This document shows positions 1 through 9,744 of a stretch of DNA of 64,000 nt, piece after piece. This DNA is from Algorimicrobium hallyeonense. GTDB taxonomy: Bacteria; Bacteroidota; Bacteroidia; Flavobacteriales; Flavobacteriaceae. The translations under genes were made by a program, and so were the position numbers. The stretch lies in contig NZ_JBHSLA010000007.1 in assembly GCF_042657385.1 (NCBI RefSeq), positions 50,839 to 114,838 of the forward strand, read 5' to 3'. The first letter of the stretch is position 1, and each line of letters starts with the position of its first letter. Under the pieces are notes generated by a model. The model did no database searches. It saw only the letters and a program-made list of their open reading frames with translations, and was not told the origin of the DNA.

Positions 1-119
1 TCGGTTTAAACACCAAAGCCGGACTTTTACGCTTCAATTATGCTAACGGTAAAAGCGAAAACCAAAGTTTCAAACTATCCAATTCCAAAATACATTTAAG
101 TTTATCCGCACTTTTTTAG
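1..119 (+). CDS. C-terminal end of an outer-membrane beta-barrel protein (partial)
   Basis: The frame starting at base 3 is open from the window edge to a TAG at 117-119 and encodes about 38 residues. They alternate polar and hydrophobic positions and end in Leu-Phe, as the last strand of an outer-membrane beta-barrel does; the terminal Phe is the usual BAM recognition residue. A BamA/TamA-type or patatin-like barrel protein is possible, but the fragment is too short to name a family. It lies about 120 bp upstream of the SusC gene and on the same strand. The call is inferred from the C-terminal pattern only. Confidence 0.5.
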   Translation, partial: GLNTKAGLLRFNYANGKSENQSFKLSNSKIHLSLSALF

Positions 120-203
120 GAATAATAGGTGTTAAAAAGCGTAGTTTTTGAAAATATTTTGAAATTTTAACCCTTATTTATTGTTTAATTAACTTTTTAT
201 TAT

Positions 204-211
204 GATTTTTG
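204..211 (+). promoter_or_regulatory. Candidate promoter of the SusC operon
   Basis: A TTG at 181-183 is followed after 20 bases by GATTTTTG, one mismatch from the Bacteroidota -7 box TAnnTTTG. This fits the usual TTG-N(17-23)-TAnnTTTG layout and would give a leader of roughly 20-25 nt before the ATG at 240. Confidence 0.4.
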
Positions 212-239
212 GCCTAGACTAATTCAAATAAAATACAAA

Positions 240-3200
240 ATGAAAACAAAGTTTAGTGGAATTTTAACGCTATTTCTAGCGTTTGTTGTGCAACTTACGT
301 TTGCGCAAGAAAAAACAATTTCAGGAACGATTTCCGATGAAAACGGATTACCTCTTCCCGGAGTTAATATTATTGTAAAAGGTACTACAACTGGAACTCA
401 ATCAGATTTTGATGGTAATTATTCCATCAATGCGAGCTCAGGAGACGTGCTATCGTATTCCTTTATTGGCTACACAACAAAAGAAATGACTGTTGGCTCG
501 GCTAATAACATTAGCTTTGCAATGGAGGTTGATAGTGAAGCTCTTGAAGAGGTAATTATTACCGCTTTAGGTGTTGAGAGAACAGCAGGTGAGTTAACTG
601 CAGCTACGAAAGTGGTTGATGCAGAAGAATTAACACAAGCTGCTAATCCAAACGCAGTACAGAGTTTAACTGGTAAGGTGTCTGGTTTAAAAATTAACAC
701 AACGAATAACGGTGTTGATCAAACAACTAGAATTGTATTAAGGGGTAACCGTTCATTAACAGGTAACAACCAAGCGTTGATTGTTATTGATGGTGTTATT
801 TCTAGTGCAAACACACTTGCTAATTTAGCTCCTGAAATCATTGCTTCTACCAACGTAATTAAAGGTGCTGGTGGTAGTGCATTATATGGTTCTCAAGGTT
901 CTAACGGTGTTATCATAGTTACTACAAAAAGCGGATCTTCTAGCGAAAAAATTGAAGTTTCTGTAAATTCTTCTATCTCCTTTGAGGATGTAGCATTTGT
1001 TCCAGAACGTCAGACTAAATACGGTCAAGGTTGGAATGGTGTTCATACATCTTACGAAAACGGAGGTTGGGGTCCAGAATTTGATGGTACTATGCAGCCA
1101 GTAGGTTTACCTCAAGCTGATGGTTCTTACATTATGGCGCCTTACTCTGGTGATAGTGACAATATTAAAGAATTCTTTAAAACTGGTACTATTTTACAAA
1201 ATGGTGTTACACTTTCTGCAGGTGATAAAACAGGGAATGTTTTACTATCCGTAAACAACCAACAAACTGAATTCGTTGTTGAAGGTGATGAATTAAACAG
1301 AACAACCGTTTTATTTAAAGGTAACAAACAATTAGGTAAATGGAATGTTGGTGGTAACGTAACGTATAATACGTCTTCTGTTAAAACTACAACGCCAAAC
1401 TTATTTACGGAATTATTACAAACAGCGTCTAACGTTCCTGTTGAGTTATTTGAGAACTCTGGTAACGAAGGACACTGGACATCTTACTACAGAAATCCAT
1501 ATTGGATGAGAGATAACATTAGAAATTCAAGTAATACTACTAGAATGAATGGTGTTGCAAACATTAAGTATGATGTAAATGATAACATCAACGTTGTAAT
1601 GAACAGTAGTGTTCGTAACTTCAAGAGTTATACAAGAAATTATACAAATGAATACATTGATACTATTGGTATTGGTGGTGGAGATCATTCTACAGTTTCA
1701 CAATTTGGACAAAGTAATAGTGAAGAAACAAATATCTATAATGATATTTTTGTAAACTTTGACTATATGTTAACTGATGATATTTCATTAACAGCTTTAG
1801 TAGGTAATAATATTCAAGATAATATGTTTTCTGCTACACAAGTAAATGGTAGTAACCTAACAATTCCAGGATATTACAACATTGATAACATTACAGGAAG
1901 ACCAAATACATTTAACACTATTCAGAGAGACCGTCGTTTCTCTTTACTAGGAAGTGTAGATTTAGGTTATAAGGATTTCTTATATTTATCGGTAACTGGA
2001 CGTAATGACTGGACTTCAAGATTAGCAGACGATCGTAACTCGTTCTTCTACCCTTCTGTTGGTTTATCTTTTGTAGCAACTAATGCTTTCCCTGGATTAA
2101 AGAAAGGTGGTATATTAAATTATGCTAAAATTTCTGGAAACTGGGCTAAAGTAGGTAACGACCGCGTTGGACCTTACCAAATTAATTCTACTTTAAACCA
2201 AGCAACTGGTTATCCGTTTGGAGGATTAAACTCTTTCGTATTAGATCAAACAATTGCTGACCCATTATTAGTAAATGAGTTTATAGAATCTTATGAGTTA
2301 AACCTTAATTTAGCTTTCTTTAAAGGTGATAGAGTTCGTTTAGACTTTTCTATCTATGAAACTAAAAACACGGATTTAGTAACAGGTATTACAACATCTG
2401 CTGCTTCTGGTTTAGCTAATACTACTGTTAACGTAGCAGCTTCTACTACAAAAGGTTTTGAAATTGATTTAGGATTAACACCTATTAGAACTAAAGATTT
2501 CCGTTGGGATTTAGATGTTAACTTTGCAACAGATGAAACAGTTATTGATAAGATTTCTGACAACTCTGACGAAGTAGCTTTAGCCTCATTTGCCGATATA
2601 GGTATTTTTGCAACAGCTGGAGAAGAGTTCCCTTTAATTAAAGGTACAGCTTACCAAAGAGATCCTCAAGGACGTGTATTAATTGATCCTTCTACAGGTA
2701 ACCCATTAAAAACTGGTAGTTTCCAAGTTTTAGGTAAGTCCAACCCAGATTACGTAGTAGGTTTAAATACTGCTGTAAACTATAAAGGAATCAGACTTGC
2801 TGCTGTAATGGATTATAGAACTGGTCACCAATTTTGGGCTGGTACTAAAGATTGGTTATCTTGGTCAGGTCACTTAGTAGAATCTGCTGATGGTGGACGT
2901 AGAGGATTTATTTTCCCTAACTCTGCAATTAACACAGGTACTGCAGCTAACCCAGTATACGAAGCAAACACAAATGTAATTACAGGTGGTACTACATATG
3001 CTAACTACTTAGATTACTTTTCTAATGAATACAGAAGTGTAAGTGAAAACTTTGTATTAGATGCAACAGCATTCAAAGTAAGAGAATTATCATTAAGTTA
3101 TGCATTTTCCAAAGAAATGTTGAAAAACGTAGGATTATCAAGTTTAAGACTAGGTGTTAATGCAAGAAACCCTTTCACTGTATTACCTGCTGAAAACAGA

Positions 3201-3314
3201 GGTTATGCGGATCCAGAAATCGGAAGAAGTTCTGGTAACGATCAAGGTTTAAGTGTAACTGGTCAATATCCTATTACCAGAACATATGGTATGACTCTTA
3301 ATTTAACTTTTTAA
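240..3314 (+). CDS. SusC/RagA-family TonB-linked outer membrane transporter
   Basis: This is a 1,024-residue outer-membrane active transporter that imports a ligand captured by its SusD partner, powered by TonB-ExbBD. The N-terminus is a type I signal peptide ending near FAQ. A carboxypeptidase-regulatory-like beta-sandwich follows (about residues 25-110, with the typical GxPLPGVNI and DFDGNYSI segments). Next come a plug domain (about 115-235, with the VIDGV and ALYGSQGSNGVI motifs of the family) and a long barrel ending in LTF with a terminal Phe. The SusD gene starts 9 bp downstream, so the pair is an operon. The substrate cannot be told from sequence; no glycoside hydrolase or peptidase lies beside it. 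Confidence 0.95.
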   Translation: MKTKFSGILTLFLAFVVQLTFAQEKTISGTISDENGLPLPGVNIIVKGTTTGTQSDFDGNYSINASSGDVLSYSFIGYTTKEMTVGSANNISFAMEVDSEALEEVIITALGVERTAGELTAATKVVDAEELTQAANPNAVQSLTGKVSGLKINTTNNGVDQTTRIVLRGNRSLTGNNQALIVIDGVISSANTLANLAPEIIASTNVIKGAGGSALYGSQGSNGVIIVTTKSGSSSEKIEVSVNSSISFEDVAFVPERQTKYGQGWNGVHTSYENGGWGPEFDGTMQPVGLPQADGSYIMAPYSGDSDNIKEFFKTGTILQNGVTLSAGDKTGNVLLSVNNQQTEFVVEGDELNRTTVLFKGNKQLGKWNVGGNVTYNTSSVKTTTPNLFTELLQTASNVPVELFENSGNEGHWTSYYRNPYWMRDNIRNSSNTTRMNGVANIKYDVNDNINVVMNSSVRNFKSYTRNYTNEYIDTIGIGGGDHSTVSQFGQSNSEETNIYNDIFVNFDYMLTDDISLTALVGNNIQDNMFSATQVNGSNLTIPGYYNIDNITGRPNTFNTIQRDRRFSLLGSVDLGYKDFLYLSVTGRNDWTSRLADDRNSFFYPSVGLSFVATNAFPGLKKGGILNYAKISGNWAKVGNDRVGPYQINSTLNQATGYPFGGLNSFVLDQTIADPLLVNEFIESYELNLNLAFFKGDRVRLDFSIYETKNTDLVTGITTSAASGLANTTVNVAASTTKGFEIDLGLTPIRTKDFRWDLDVNFATDETVIDKISDNSDEVALASFADIGIFATAGEEFPLIKGTAYQRDPQGRVLIDPSTGNPLKTGSFQVLGKSNPDYVVGLNTAVNYKGIRLAAVMDYRTGHQFWAGTKDWLSWSGHLVESADGGRRGFIFPNSAINTGTAANPVYEANTNVITGGTTYANYLDYFSNEYRSVSENFVLDATAFKVRELSLSYAFSKEMLKNVGLSSLRLGVNARNPFTVLPAENRGYADPEIGRSSGNDQGLSVTGQYPITRTYGMTLNLTF

Positions 3315-3323
3315 TAAATAAAC

Positions 3324-4808
3324 ATGAGAACGAAATATAAATTTTTATTATTAGTAATCTTCGCGATTACTGTATCGTGCAGCGATTATTTGGATGTAAA
3401 CAAAAATCCAAATTCACCGTCTGCCGAAGATGTGACACCAGATTTAATTTTAGCAGGTGCTATGAGTAACACTTATAGAACACAAGCTATTACGATGAAT
3501 CGTTTAGGAAATGTCATGATGAACAACTGGGGAGCTAACGTAAACTCGTTTACAGGTGGTTTCTCTGAAGAATTCACGCTTGCAATAGATAACAACTTCT
3601 ATAACACGATCTTTACAGGATTATACAGAGGTACTTACAATTTCCAAGCTATAATAGACTATCAAAGTGATGATTATGACCATCATAAGGCAATTTCAAA
3701 AATCATGAAGTCTTTCTATATGCAATATGTAGTTGATTTATATGGTGATGTACCTTATTCTGAAGCACACAAAGGAATAGAAAACTTAACACCTGCCTAT
3801 GATAATGATCGTGCAGTTTATGAGGAATTATACAACCAAGTTGATGAGGCTATTGATTTAATTGCAAATGCAGGTTTAAATACGATTCCTGTAGGTAGTG
3901 AAGATGTTATCTTTAACGGATCTATGTCTAGCTGGGTTGCTTTTGGTAACTCCTTAAAATTACGTTTATTATTACGTCAAAGAACGGATGCTACTATGAA
4001 TGGTGATTCTGAATCTGCCGCTTTTATAGCTAGCAAGTTACCAGAATTACAAACTGCTCCGTTCTTAAACAATGATGCAACAATCAACCCTGGATACTCT
4101 TCAGAGAGTACTGCTCAGCAAAATCCATTTTATGGCGCTAACGGTTACTCTAATAACGAAACTACTCCAACGCAGAATTATAACTTTATTAGAGCGTCTC
4201 AATATGCTGTTACTTTTTTAATTAACAGTGCAGATGATCGTGTAAACTTTTTATATGATGAAGCTGATGATGGAAGTGGTGGAGTTGTTGGTCATGAGCA
4301 AGGTGCTGATAGTGATAACTCACCAGCTGGACTATCGCCTTTAGGACCAGGATTAATTATTGATTCAGCACAAGACGGATACGTAATGACTGCTGCTGAA
4401 AGTTTATTAATGCAATCTGAAGCACAATTATTCGGATTAATTCCAGGTGACCCTCAAGCTAGTTTTGAAGCTGCAATTGATGCATCTTTCCAATTGTTAG
4501 GAGCTGACAGATCAGGTTACACACCAAGCCAACCAGGAGTAGGTTGGGTAGGAACTGATAGTGATAAGTTTGAAGCTATCATGAGACAAAAATGGATTGC
4601 TACTAATGGTATAAATGCTATTGAATCTTATATCGAGTTCACAAGAACTGGTTTCCCAGATGATATTCCTTTAGCTTTAACCGCTCAATCTTCAACCAGA
4701 CCAATGCGTTTGATGTACCCATCTGATGAGTATATTTCAAACTCTGCAAATGTACCAGACCAAACAAGTGCTGATGTATTCGCAACTGGACCATTTTGGG
4801 CACAATAA
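3324..4808 (+). CDS. SusD/RagB-family outer membrane lipoprotein (SusD-like_2 type)
   Basis: This is the 494-residue surface lipoprotein that caps the SusC barrel and binds substrate. A lipobox ends at Cys19 (ITVSC), followed by the conserved start DYLDVNKNPNSP typical of the SusD-like_2 branch. The middle is helical with TPR-like segments, including YVVDLYGDVPYSEA, a segment strongly conserved in the family. The start codon lies 9 bp after the SusC stop. The partner and location follow from the family; the ligand is unknown. Confidence 0.93.
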   Translation: MRTKYKFLLLVIFAITVSCSDYLDVNKNPNSPSAEDVTPDLILAGAMSNTYRTQAITMNRLGNVMMNNWGANVNSFTGGFSEEFTLAIDNNFYNTIFTGLYRGTYNFQAIIDYQSDDYDHHKAISKIMKSFYMQYVVDLYGDVPYSEAHKGIENLTPAYDNDRAVYEELYNQVDEAIDLIANAGLNTIPVGSEDVIFNGSMSSWVAFGNSLKLRLLLRQRTDATMNGDSESAAFIASKLPELQTAPFLNNDATINPGYSSESTAQQNPFYGANGYSNNETTPTQNYNFIRASQYAVTFLINSADDRVNFLYDEADDGSGGVVGHEQGADSDNSPAGLSPLGPGLIIDSAQDGYVMTAAESLLMQSEAQLFGLIPGDPQASFEAAIDASFQLLGADRSGYTPSQPGVGWVGTDSDKFEAIMRQKWIATNGINAIESYIEFTRTGFPDDIPLALTAQSSTRPMRLMYPSDEYISNSANVPDQTSADVFATGPFWAQ

Positions 4809-4827
4809 TTAAAAAAAAATAGAAATT

Positions 4828-5718
4828 ATGAAAAATTTAAAAATTTATTTTACAGCGGTTTTTGCTTCTGTAATTTGCTTCTCGTGTTTAGTAGACGATG
4901 AAGTAGAGAACACAACACAAAATGAAGATGCATCAAGAATCATTGGGTTTAAAAGCGATGTTACATTAGGGAATTTTGTACAAGTAGCTGATGAGGTGTT
5001 TGATTTTGGTGTACCTGTACACTTATTAGGTGGAAACAATGGGTTAGCGTCTGATAGTGAAATCACAGTTACTTATGAAATTGGTGATATTCAAGATTTA
5101 AATTTAAGTGCAAGCGAATATGCTAGTACTTTTAACTTAACTAAAGACCAAAGATTAGAACTAGAAGCTGGTACAGCTACTATCTATGACTTCGCCGTAG
5201 AAGCGCAAGAAGGTGTTCATTTTGATTTAGTAGATACGACGTTAGAATCAACCATTCCTGCTAATTCTACATTCGATTTAATTGACACAAAAGTATATAA
5301 CAATGCGTTAGATGCTAGTCGAATTTCATTCTATGTATTAAACTTAAAAACAATCACTACTAGTGGTGACGTTGTAATTGGTGAACAACTAACAACAACT
5401 ATTGTTAAGTTACAATTGTGTAGAACGGATTTATCAGGAACTTATACCGCTAGCGGTAATACATCTGGTACATTTACTATTACGAGTTTAGGTGGTGGTG
5501 ATTACCAATTAAGTTCTATGTTTGGATGGCCTACTTCAGGTTATACATCTTTCTTTTATGCATGTGCTGGTCAATTAGTATTTACAGACTGGCCATACTC
5601 TAACGAAATTATTCAAGGTGTTCCTGGCTATGTAGACGGTAATGGTCGATTAATATTTGAGCAATTTGGAATTGAAGCAGTTTATTCAGGTTGGACAGTA
5701 ATTTTGACTCCACAATAA
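4828..5718 (+). CDS. SusCD-associated surface lipoprotein of unknown fold
   Basis: A 296-residue lipoprotein with lipobox Cys at residue 20 (VICFSC) followed by acidic residues (LVDDE), which fits a lipoprotein export signal. The N-terminal half resembles the beta-sandwich seen in accessory lipoproteins of SusCD loci (DUF1735-like), though I cannot confirm the family. A later region (GTYTASGNTSGTFTI and onward) looks like a C-terminal beta-rich module. It is third in the SusCD operon, 19 bp after SusD, so a role as an auxiliary ligand-binding or SusE/F-like protein is a reasonable inference. Confidence 0.75.
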   Translation: MKNLKIYFTAVFASVICFSCLVDDEVENTTQNEDASRIIGFKSDVTLGNFVQVADEVFDFGVPVHLLGGNNGLASDSEITVTYEIGDIQDLNLSASEYASTFNLTKDQRLELEAGTATIYDFAVEAQEGVHFDLVDTTLESTIPANSTFDLIDTKVYNNALDASRISFYVLNLKTITTSGDVVIGEQLTTTIVKLQLCRTDLSGTYTASGNTSGTFTITSLGGGDYQLSSMFGWPTSGYTSFFYACAGQLVFTDWPYSNEIIQGVPGYVDGNGRLIFEQFGIEAVYSGWTVILTPQ

Positions 5719-5747
5719 GCATTAACTAACAAATAAATTAGAACAAA

Positions 5748-6770
5748 ATGAAATATATAAAACACTTAATGCTTTCAGCTTTAGTTTTAGCTAGCTTTAC
5801 GTCGTGTAATGATGATGACACGGAATACACGTTTACGCCAAAATCGCTAGTAACTATTGATAATGTATCTGAAAGTGCAATTACAGAAGGAGAAAGTGTA
5901 ACTGTTACTTTAACAGTTGACAAACCTTTCAAAGAAACTTTAGATTTTAAATTAGAAATGATTTCTGGAGGAGATAATTCAGATTATACGGTTGGTAATG
6001 ATCCAACTGATCCAAATTCAGCTACAACAGCAGATGACGGTTTTGGTAGCCAAGGTTATTTAGTTCAAGTACCTGCGTATGCATCATCCTATACATTCCA
6101 GATTAACTCTGTTCTAGATTTAGATGTAGAGGGAACTGAAGAGTATACATTTAAATTAACCAACACTAGAAATGGTCAAGGTTTAATAAATGGTAATAAC
6201 ATCATAAAGTTTGATGTAACTAATTATACTGATGATAACATGGGTATCCGTTTAAGCTGGGCTAAAGATGAAACTTACCAATATCTGAAAGAGAATGTAA
6301 TACTAGCGATTGATAATGAAACAGGTCTAGAATATGTTTATACGGATGATGATGAAATATTATCTGACACGAAAGATTTATGTGGTGTTGTTGATTATGA
6401 TGTATATGTGGCTGGAGCTAATGTTTCTGCTTATACAGGAGATTGTCCAGAATATATTATTACAGGTCAATCTAATCCAACTGAAGTACTGGCTGATGGA
6501 TCTTACGATGTAATCGTTGATTTATGGGATTTTGATTTGAATTTTGATGATGACGAATCTTTAGTTGGTAGTTTTGCAATTCCTTTTGAAATTGAAATCG
6601 CTAAAACAGGTCAATTCCATACTAGTATATCATACCCAAGTTTATACTTCTCTTATAGTGATACGAGTTCAGCTACCGGTGGTGGCGAGAAAGTTGTTGC
6701 TACTGTAGTAGTAGTAGGAGGTAAATACACAGTATATAATAACCTAGGTGAATTAGTTGCTCAAGAATAG
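5748..6770 (+). CDS. SusCD-associated lipoprotein with Calx-beta-like N-terminus
   Basis: A 340-residue lipoprotein, lipobox Cys20 (SFTSC) followed by NDDD. Residues about 35-150 read like a Calx-beta or Ig-like domain (ITEGESVTVTLTV, then a segment rich in Asp, Thr and Gly). The rest is acidic and beta-rich with no motif I recognise. It is the last gene of the SusCD operon, 29 bp after the previous lipoprotein, and is closed by a strong terminator. It is probably surface exposed and involved in ligand capture, by context only. Confidence 0.72.
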   Translation: MKYIKHLMLSALVLASFTSCNDDDTEYTFTPKSLVTIDNVSESAITEGESVTVTLTVDKPFKETLDFKLEMISGGDNSDYTVGNDPTDPNSATTADDGFGSQGYLVQVPAYASSYTFQINSVLDLDVEGTEEYTFKLTNTRNGQGLINGNNIIKFDVTNYTDDNMGIRLSWAKDETYQYLKENVILAIDNETGLEYVYTDDDEILSDTKDLCGVVDYDVYVAGANVSAYTGDCPEYIITGQSNPTEVLADGSYDVIVDLWDFDLNFDDDESLVGSFAIPFEIEIAKTGQFHTSISYPSLYFSYSDTSSATGGGEKVVATVVVVGGKYTVYNNLGELVAQE

Positions 6771-6792
6771 TAACTATTTTATTGATAATATT

Positions 6793-6824
6793 AAAACCGC
6801 TTCTAAAAAGAAGCGGTTTTTTTA
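6793..6824 (+). terminator. Rho-independent terminator of the SusCD operon
   Basis: A perfect 12-bp stem (AAAACCGCTTCT / AGAAGCGGTTTT), a 4-nt AAAA loop and a run of T follow the last lipoprotein gene. Confidence 0.9.
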
Positions 6825-6832
6825 TACCTTTG
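6825..6832 (+). promoter_or_regulatory. -7 promoter box of rlmB
   Basis: TACCTTTG matches TAnnTTTG exactly and ends 4 nt before the rlmB ATG, predicting a leaderless or nearly leaderless mRNA. The box starts right after the upstream terminator. Confidence 0.6.
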
Positions 6833-6836
6833 TTTT

Positions 6837-7574
6837 ATGGAACAAGAAACATTAATTTTTGGCTTACATTCAGTTACAGAAGCTATTCAAGCCGGTAAGA
6901 CTATTGAAAAAATATTCATGCAAAAAGGCTTGCAAGGCAATCTTGCCCATGATTTAGAATCGCTTATCCGAAAGGAAGGCATTAATGTATCCTATGTTCC
7001 TATTGAAAAGCTGAATAGATTAACATCCAAAAACCATCAAGGTGCCGTAGCGCAAATATCACCTATAGAATATCATGATATTGAGAATTTAGTGTTAAAC
7101 GTGATTGAATCGGGTAAAACCCCTTTATTCTTACTGTTGGATCAATTAAGTGATGTTCGTAATTTTGGAGCTATAATCCGTACGGCAGAATGTACAGGTG
7201 TCAACGGTATTATTATCCAAAAAAAAGGAAGTGCACCCATAAATGGTGATACCATTAAAACAAGTGCTGGCGCTGTTTTTAAAATGCCTATTTGTCGGGT
7301 AGACCATATTAAAGATGCCATGTTTCATTTACAGGCTTCTGGTATAGCTGTTATAGCCGCTACCGAGAAAACAAATGATACCATTTATGATATTGACTTT
7401 ACAGTTCCATGCGCAATCATAATGGGTTCTGAAGGTCGAGGTATAAACCCATCGGTTTTAAAACTTGCAGATAGCAAAGCCAAACTTCCTTTGCTCGGCT
7501 CTATAGAGTCCTTAAATGTTTCTGTTGCTTGTGGTGCTATTCTTTATGAAGTAGTAAGACAACGATTAGTTTGA
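6837..7574 (+). CDS. rlmB: 23S rRNA (guanosine-2'-O-)-methyltransferase RlmB, TrmH/SpoU family
   Basis: A 245-residue SPOUT methyltransferase that uses SAM to 2'-O-methylate a guanosine in the peptidyl-transferase region of 23S rRNA (G2251 in E. coli numbering). All three SpoU motifs are visible: NFGAIIRTA (109-117), IMGSEGRGI (195-203) and SLNVSVACGAILYE (225-238), the last two forming the trefoil-knot SAM site. The N-terminus (FGLHSVTEAI) matches the small substrate-binding domain of RlmB. The length is normal. Its 3' end overlaps the convergent rhomboid gene by 9 bp. Confidence 0.92.
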   Translation: MEQETLIFGLHSVTEAIQAGKTIEKIFMQKGLQGNLAHDLESLIRKEGINVSYVPIEKLNRLTSKNHQGAVAQISPIEYHDIENLVLNVIESGKTPLFLLLDQLSDVRNFGAIIRTAECTGVNGIIIQKKGSAPINGDTIKTSAGAVFKMPICRVDHIKDAMFHLQASGIAVIAATEKTNDTIYDIDFTVPCAIIMGSEGRGINPSVLKLADSKAKLPLLGSIESLNVSVACGAILYEVVRQRLV

Positions 7575-8324
7575 TGAATCGTCAGATTTTTTAAAAATAT
7601 AGTTTATAGAATTGGGTTGGTGCTCCTCCTCCACGTCTGCTTTAACGTCTTCGATTTCTGGTAAACTTTCAACAAAATTACCATGTTCATCAAAATGTTT
7701 TAAAAACGGATCGTCTTCTTCTATATAGCTTGGTTGTTCCCAATAGTACTTTTTAGGTATAGGAAGATGTTTCTTAAAGATAAAAGCAAAAACCAATCCT
7801 ACAATCAATCCGGATAAATGACCTTCCCAGGATACGCCATCTTTAATAGGTAGTACATACCAAATCATACTTCCATATAAGAAGATGACTAATAAGGATA
7901 AAGCAATTAACCTAAAATGCTTGGCTATAATACCTTTGAAGAATAAAAAACTAACTAATACATAAATAAGGCCACTGGCACCAATATGATAGGCTGGCCT
8001 GCCAATACTCCACGTTAACAAACCCGAAAGTAAAATTCCTAAAATAAGGATTTTCCAAGCCATCTCCCTGTAGAAATAAAACAAGGCAGCGGTTAGCACA
8101 AATAACGGGATGGTATTGTGATATAAATGCGTGATGCCTGAATGAATAAAGGCACTAAAAACAACACCACGAAGCCCAAATAACTTCTGCGGAAATATGC
8201 CATAATTTGTGAAGTCGAATCCAAAACGTATTTCAAACCAGAATACTAACCAAATGAGCAAGACAAATGCTACTGGCACTAAAATAACCTGATTAGAAAA
8301 TTTAAATTCTTCTTGACTTTTCAT
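7566..8324 (-). CDS. Rhomboid-family intramembrane serine protease
   Basis: A 252-residue polytopic membrane protease. The catalytic Ser is in GASG (Ser117) and the catalytic His is His169 in WEGHLSG; HxxxN in an earlier helix (His66, Asn70) supplies the oxyanion region. About six transmembrane helices are seen, then a hydrophilic acidic C-terminal tail of about 60 residues. It cleaves membrane-anchored substrates within or next to the bilayer; its target here is unknown. It overlaps rlmB tail to tail by 9 bp. Confidence 0.9.
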   Translation of the reverse strand: MKSQEEFKFSNQVILVPVAFVLLIWLVFWFEIRFGFDFTNYGIFPQKLFGLRGVVFSAFIHSGITHLYHNTIPLFVLTAALFYFYREMAWKILILGILLSGLLTWSIGRPAYHIGASGLIYVLVSFLFFKGIIAKHFRLIALSLLVIFLYGSMIWYVLPIKDGVSWEGHLSGLIVGLVFAFIFKKHLPIPKKYYWEQPSYIEEDDPFLKHFDEHGNFVESLPEIEDVKADVEEEHQPNSINYIFKKSDDSSN

Positions 8325-8454
8325 ATATAAATCTTAACAAAAAACTAACCATTAATGAGGTTCTGTTAAATTGTCAGTCTGTAAGATTGACAACTAATTA
8401 CAAATTGTTAATCAAAATGTACAAAACCATTCCAATAGAACCTATAATTATAAT

Positions 8455-8462
8455 TAAATTTG
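8455..8462 (+). promoter_or_regulatory. -7 promoter box of rarA
   Basis: TAAATTTG matches TAnnTTTG and ends 4 nt before the ATG at 8467, the same spacing as for rlmB. Confidence 0.55.
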
Positions 8463-8466
8463 CGCT

Positions 8467-9744
8467 ATGAATGAACCTTTAGCAGAACGATTAAGACCCA
8501 AAACACTTGACGACTATATTAGTCAAGCACATTTAATAGGTCCTAATGGTACGTTAACCAATCAAATAAAGCAAGGCTTAATCCCATCACTTATACTTTG
8601 GGGTCCTCCTGGTATTGGAAAAACAACCTTGGCAAATATTATTGCTACAGAATCCAACCGACCTTTTTATACATTGAGTGCTATAAATTCAGGCGTTAAA
8701 GATATACGTGAGGTTATAGATAAAGCCAAACAGTCTGGCGGTTTATTCACTACCAAAAACCCCATTTTATTTATTGATGAAATTCACCGATTTAGTAAAT
8801 CGCAACAAGACTCGTTATTACAAGCCGTAGAAAAAGGTTGGGTAACATTAATTGGTGCCACAACTGAAAACCCGAGTTTTGAGGTTATTCCGGCATTATT
8901 ATCACGTTGTCAAGTATATATTTTAAATGCCTTCAATAAAACAGATTTAGAAGCCCTTTTAACACGTGCAATAGAAAAAGACACCTACTTATCTCAAAAA
9001 AATATTACGTTAAAAGAAACGGAAGCTTTAATGCGTATTTCGGGAGGTGATGCTCGAAAACTGTTGAATATTTTTGAATTAATTGTTAATTCGCATGACA
9101 CGGGAGATATTATAATTACTAATGCATTGGTTACACAACGCATTCAAAATAATACAGCTAGATATGATAAAACAGGTGAGCAACATTATGATATCATTTC
9201 AGCACTAATAAAATCTATTCGCGGTAGCGATCCCAATGCCGCAGTGTATTATTTAGCGCGAATGATTGAAGGTGGAGAAGATGTGAAATTTATAGCCAGG
9301 CGCCTCCTTATTTTATCGAGTGAAGATATAGGAAATGCAAACCCAACGGCTTTAGTAATTGCCAATAATACGTTTCAGGCGGTTTCCACTATTGGAAATC
9401 CCGAATCCCGAATTTTATTAAGTCAATGTGTAACATATTTAGCCTGTTCACCTAAAAGTAATGCAGCCTATTTGGCCATTAGCAAAGCACAACAAGCGGT
9501 GCGAGATACTGGCGATTTAAGCGTGCCCTTGTCTATTAGAAACGCACCAACCAAACTCATGAAAGAAATTGGTTATGCCGAGAATTACCAATATGCTCAT
9601 AACTATGAAAATAATTTTGCCAAACAGGAATTTCTGCCAAATGAAATTAGTAACACTAGGTTTTATGAGCCAGGAAATAATGCACGTGAAAACGCACAAC
9701 GGGAGTTTTTAAAACAACGCTGGAAGGAAAAATATGGTTATTAA
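8467..9744 (+). CDS. rarA: Replication-associated recombination protein A (RarA/MgsA, AAA+ ATPase)
   Basis: A 425-residue clamp-loader-like AAA+ ATPase that acts at stalled forks with SSB. Walker A is GPPGIGKTT (46-54), Walker B is ILFIDEIHRF (100-109), and the sensor/arginine-finger region TTENPSFEVIPALLSRC follows. The C-terminal RarA-specific helical domain is recognisable from IKSIRGSDPNAAVYYLARM and FLPNEI. Length is typical of the family. Its last bases overlap the convergent gene at 9741 by 4 bp. Confidence 0.95.
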   Translation: MNEPLAERLRPKTLDDYISQAHLIGPNGTLTNQIKQGLIPSLILWGPPGIGKTTLANIIATESNRPFYTLSAINSGVKDIREVIDKAKQSGGLFTTKNPILFIDEIHRFSKSQQDSLLQAVEKGWVTLIGATTENPSFEVIPALLSRCQVYILNAFNKTDLEALLTRAIEKDTYLSQKNITLKETEALMRISGGDARKLLNIFELIVNSHDTGDIIITNALVTQRIQNNTARYDKTGEQHYDIISALIKSIRGSDPNAAVYYLARMIEGGEDVKFIARRLLILSSEDIGNANPTALVIANNTFQAVSTIGNPESRILLSQCVTYLACSPKSNAAYLAISKAQQAVRDTGDLSVPLSIRNAPTKLMKEIGYAENYQYAHNYENNFAKQEFLPNEISNTRFYEPGNNARENAQREFLKQRWKEKYGY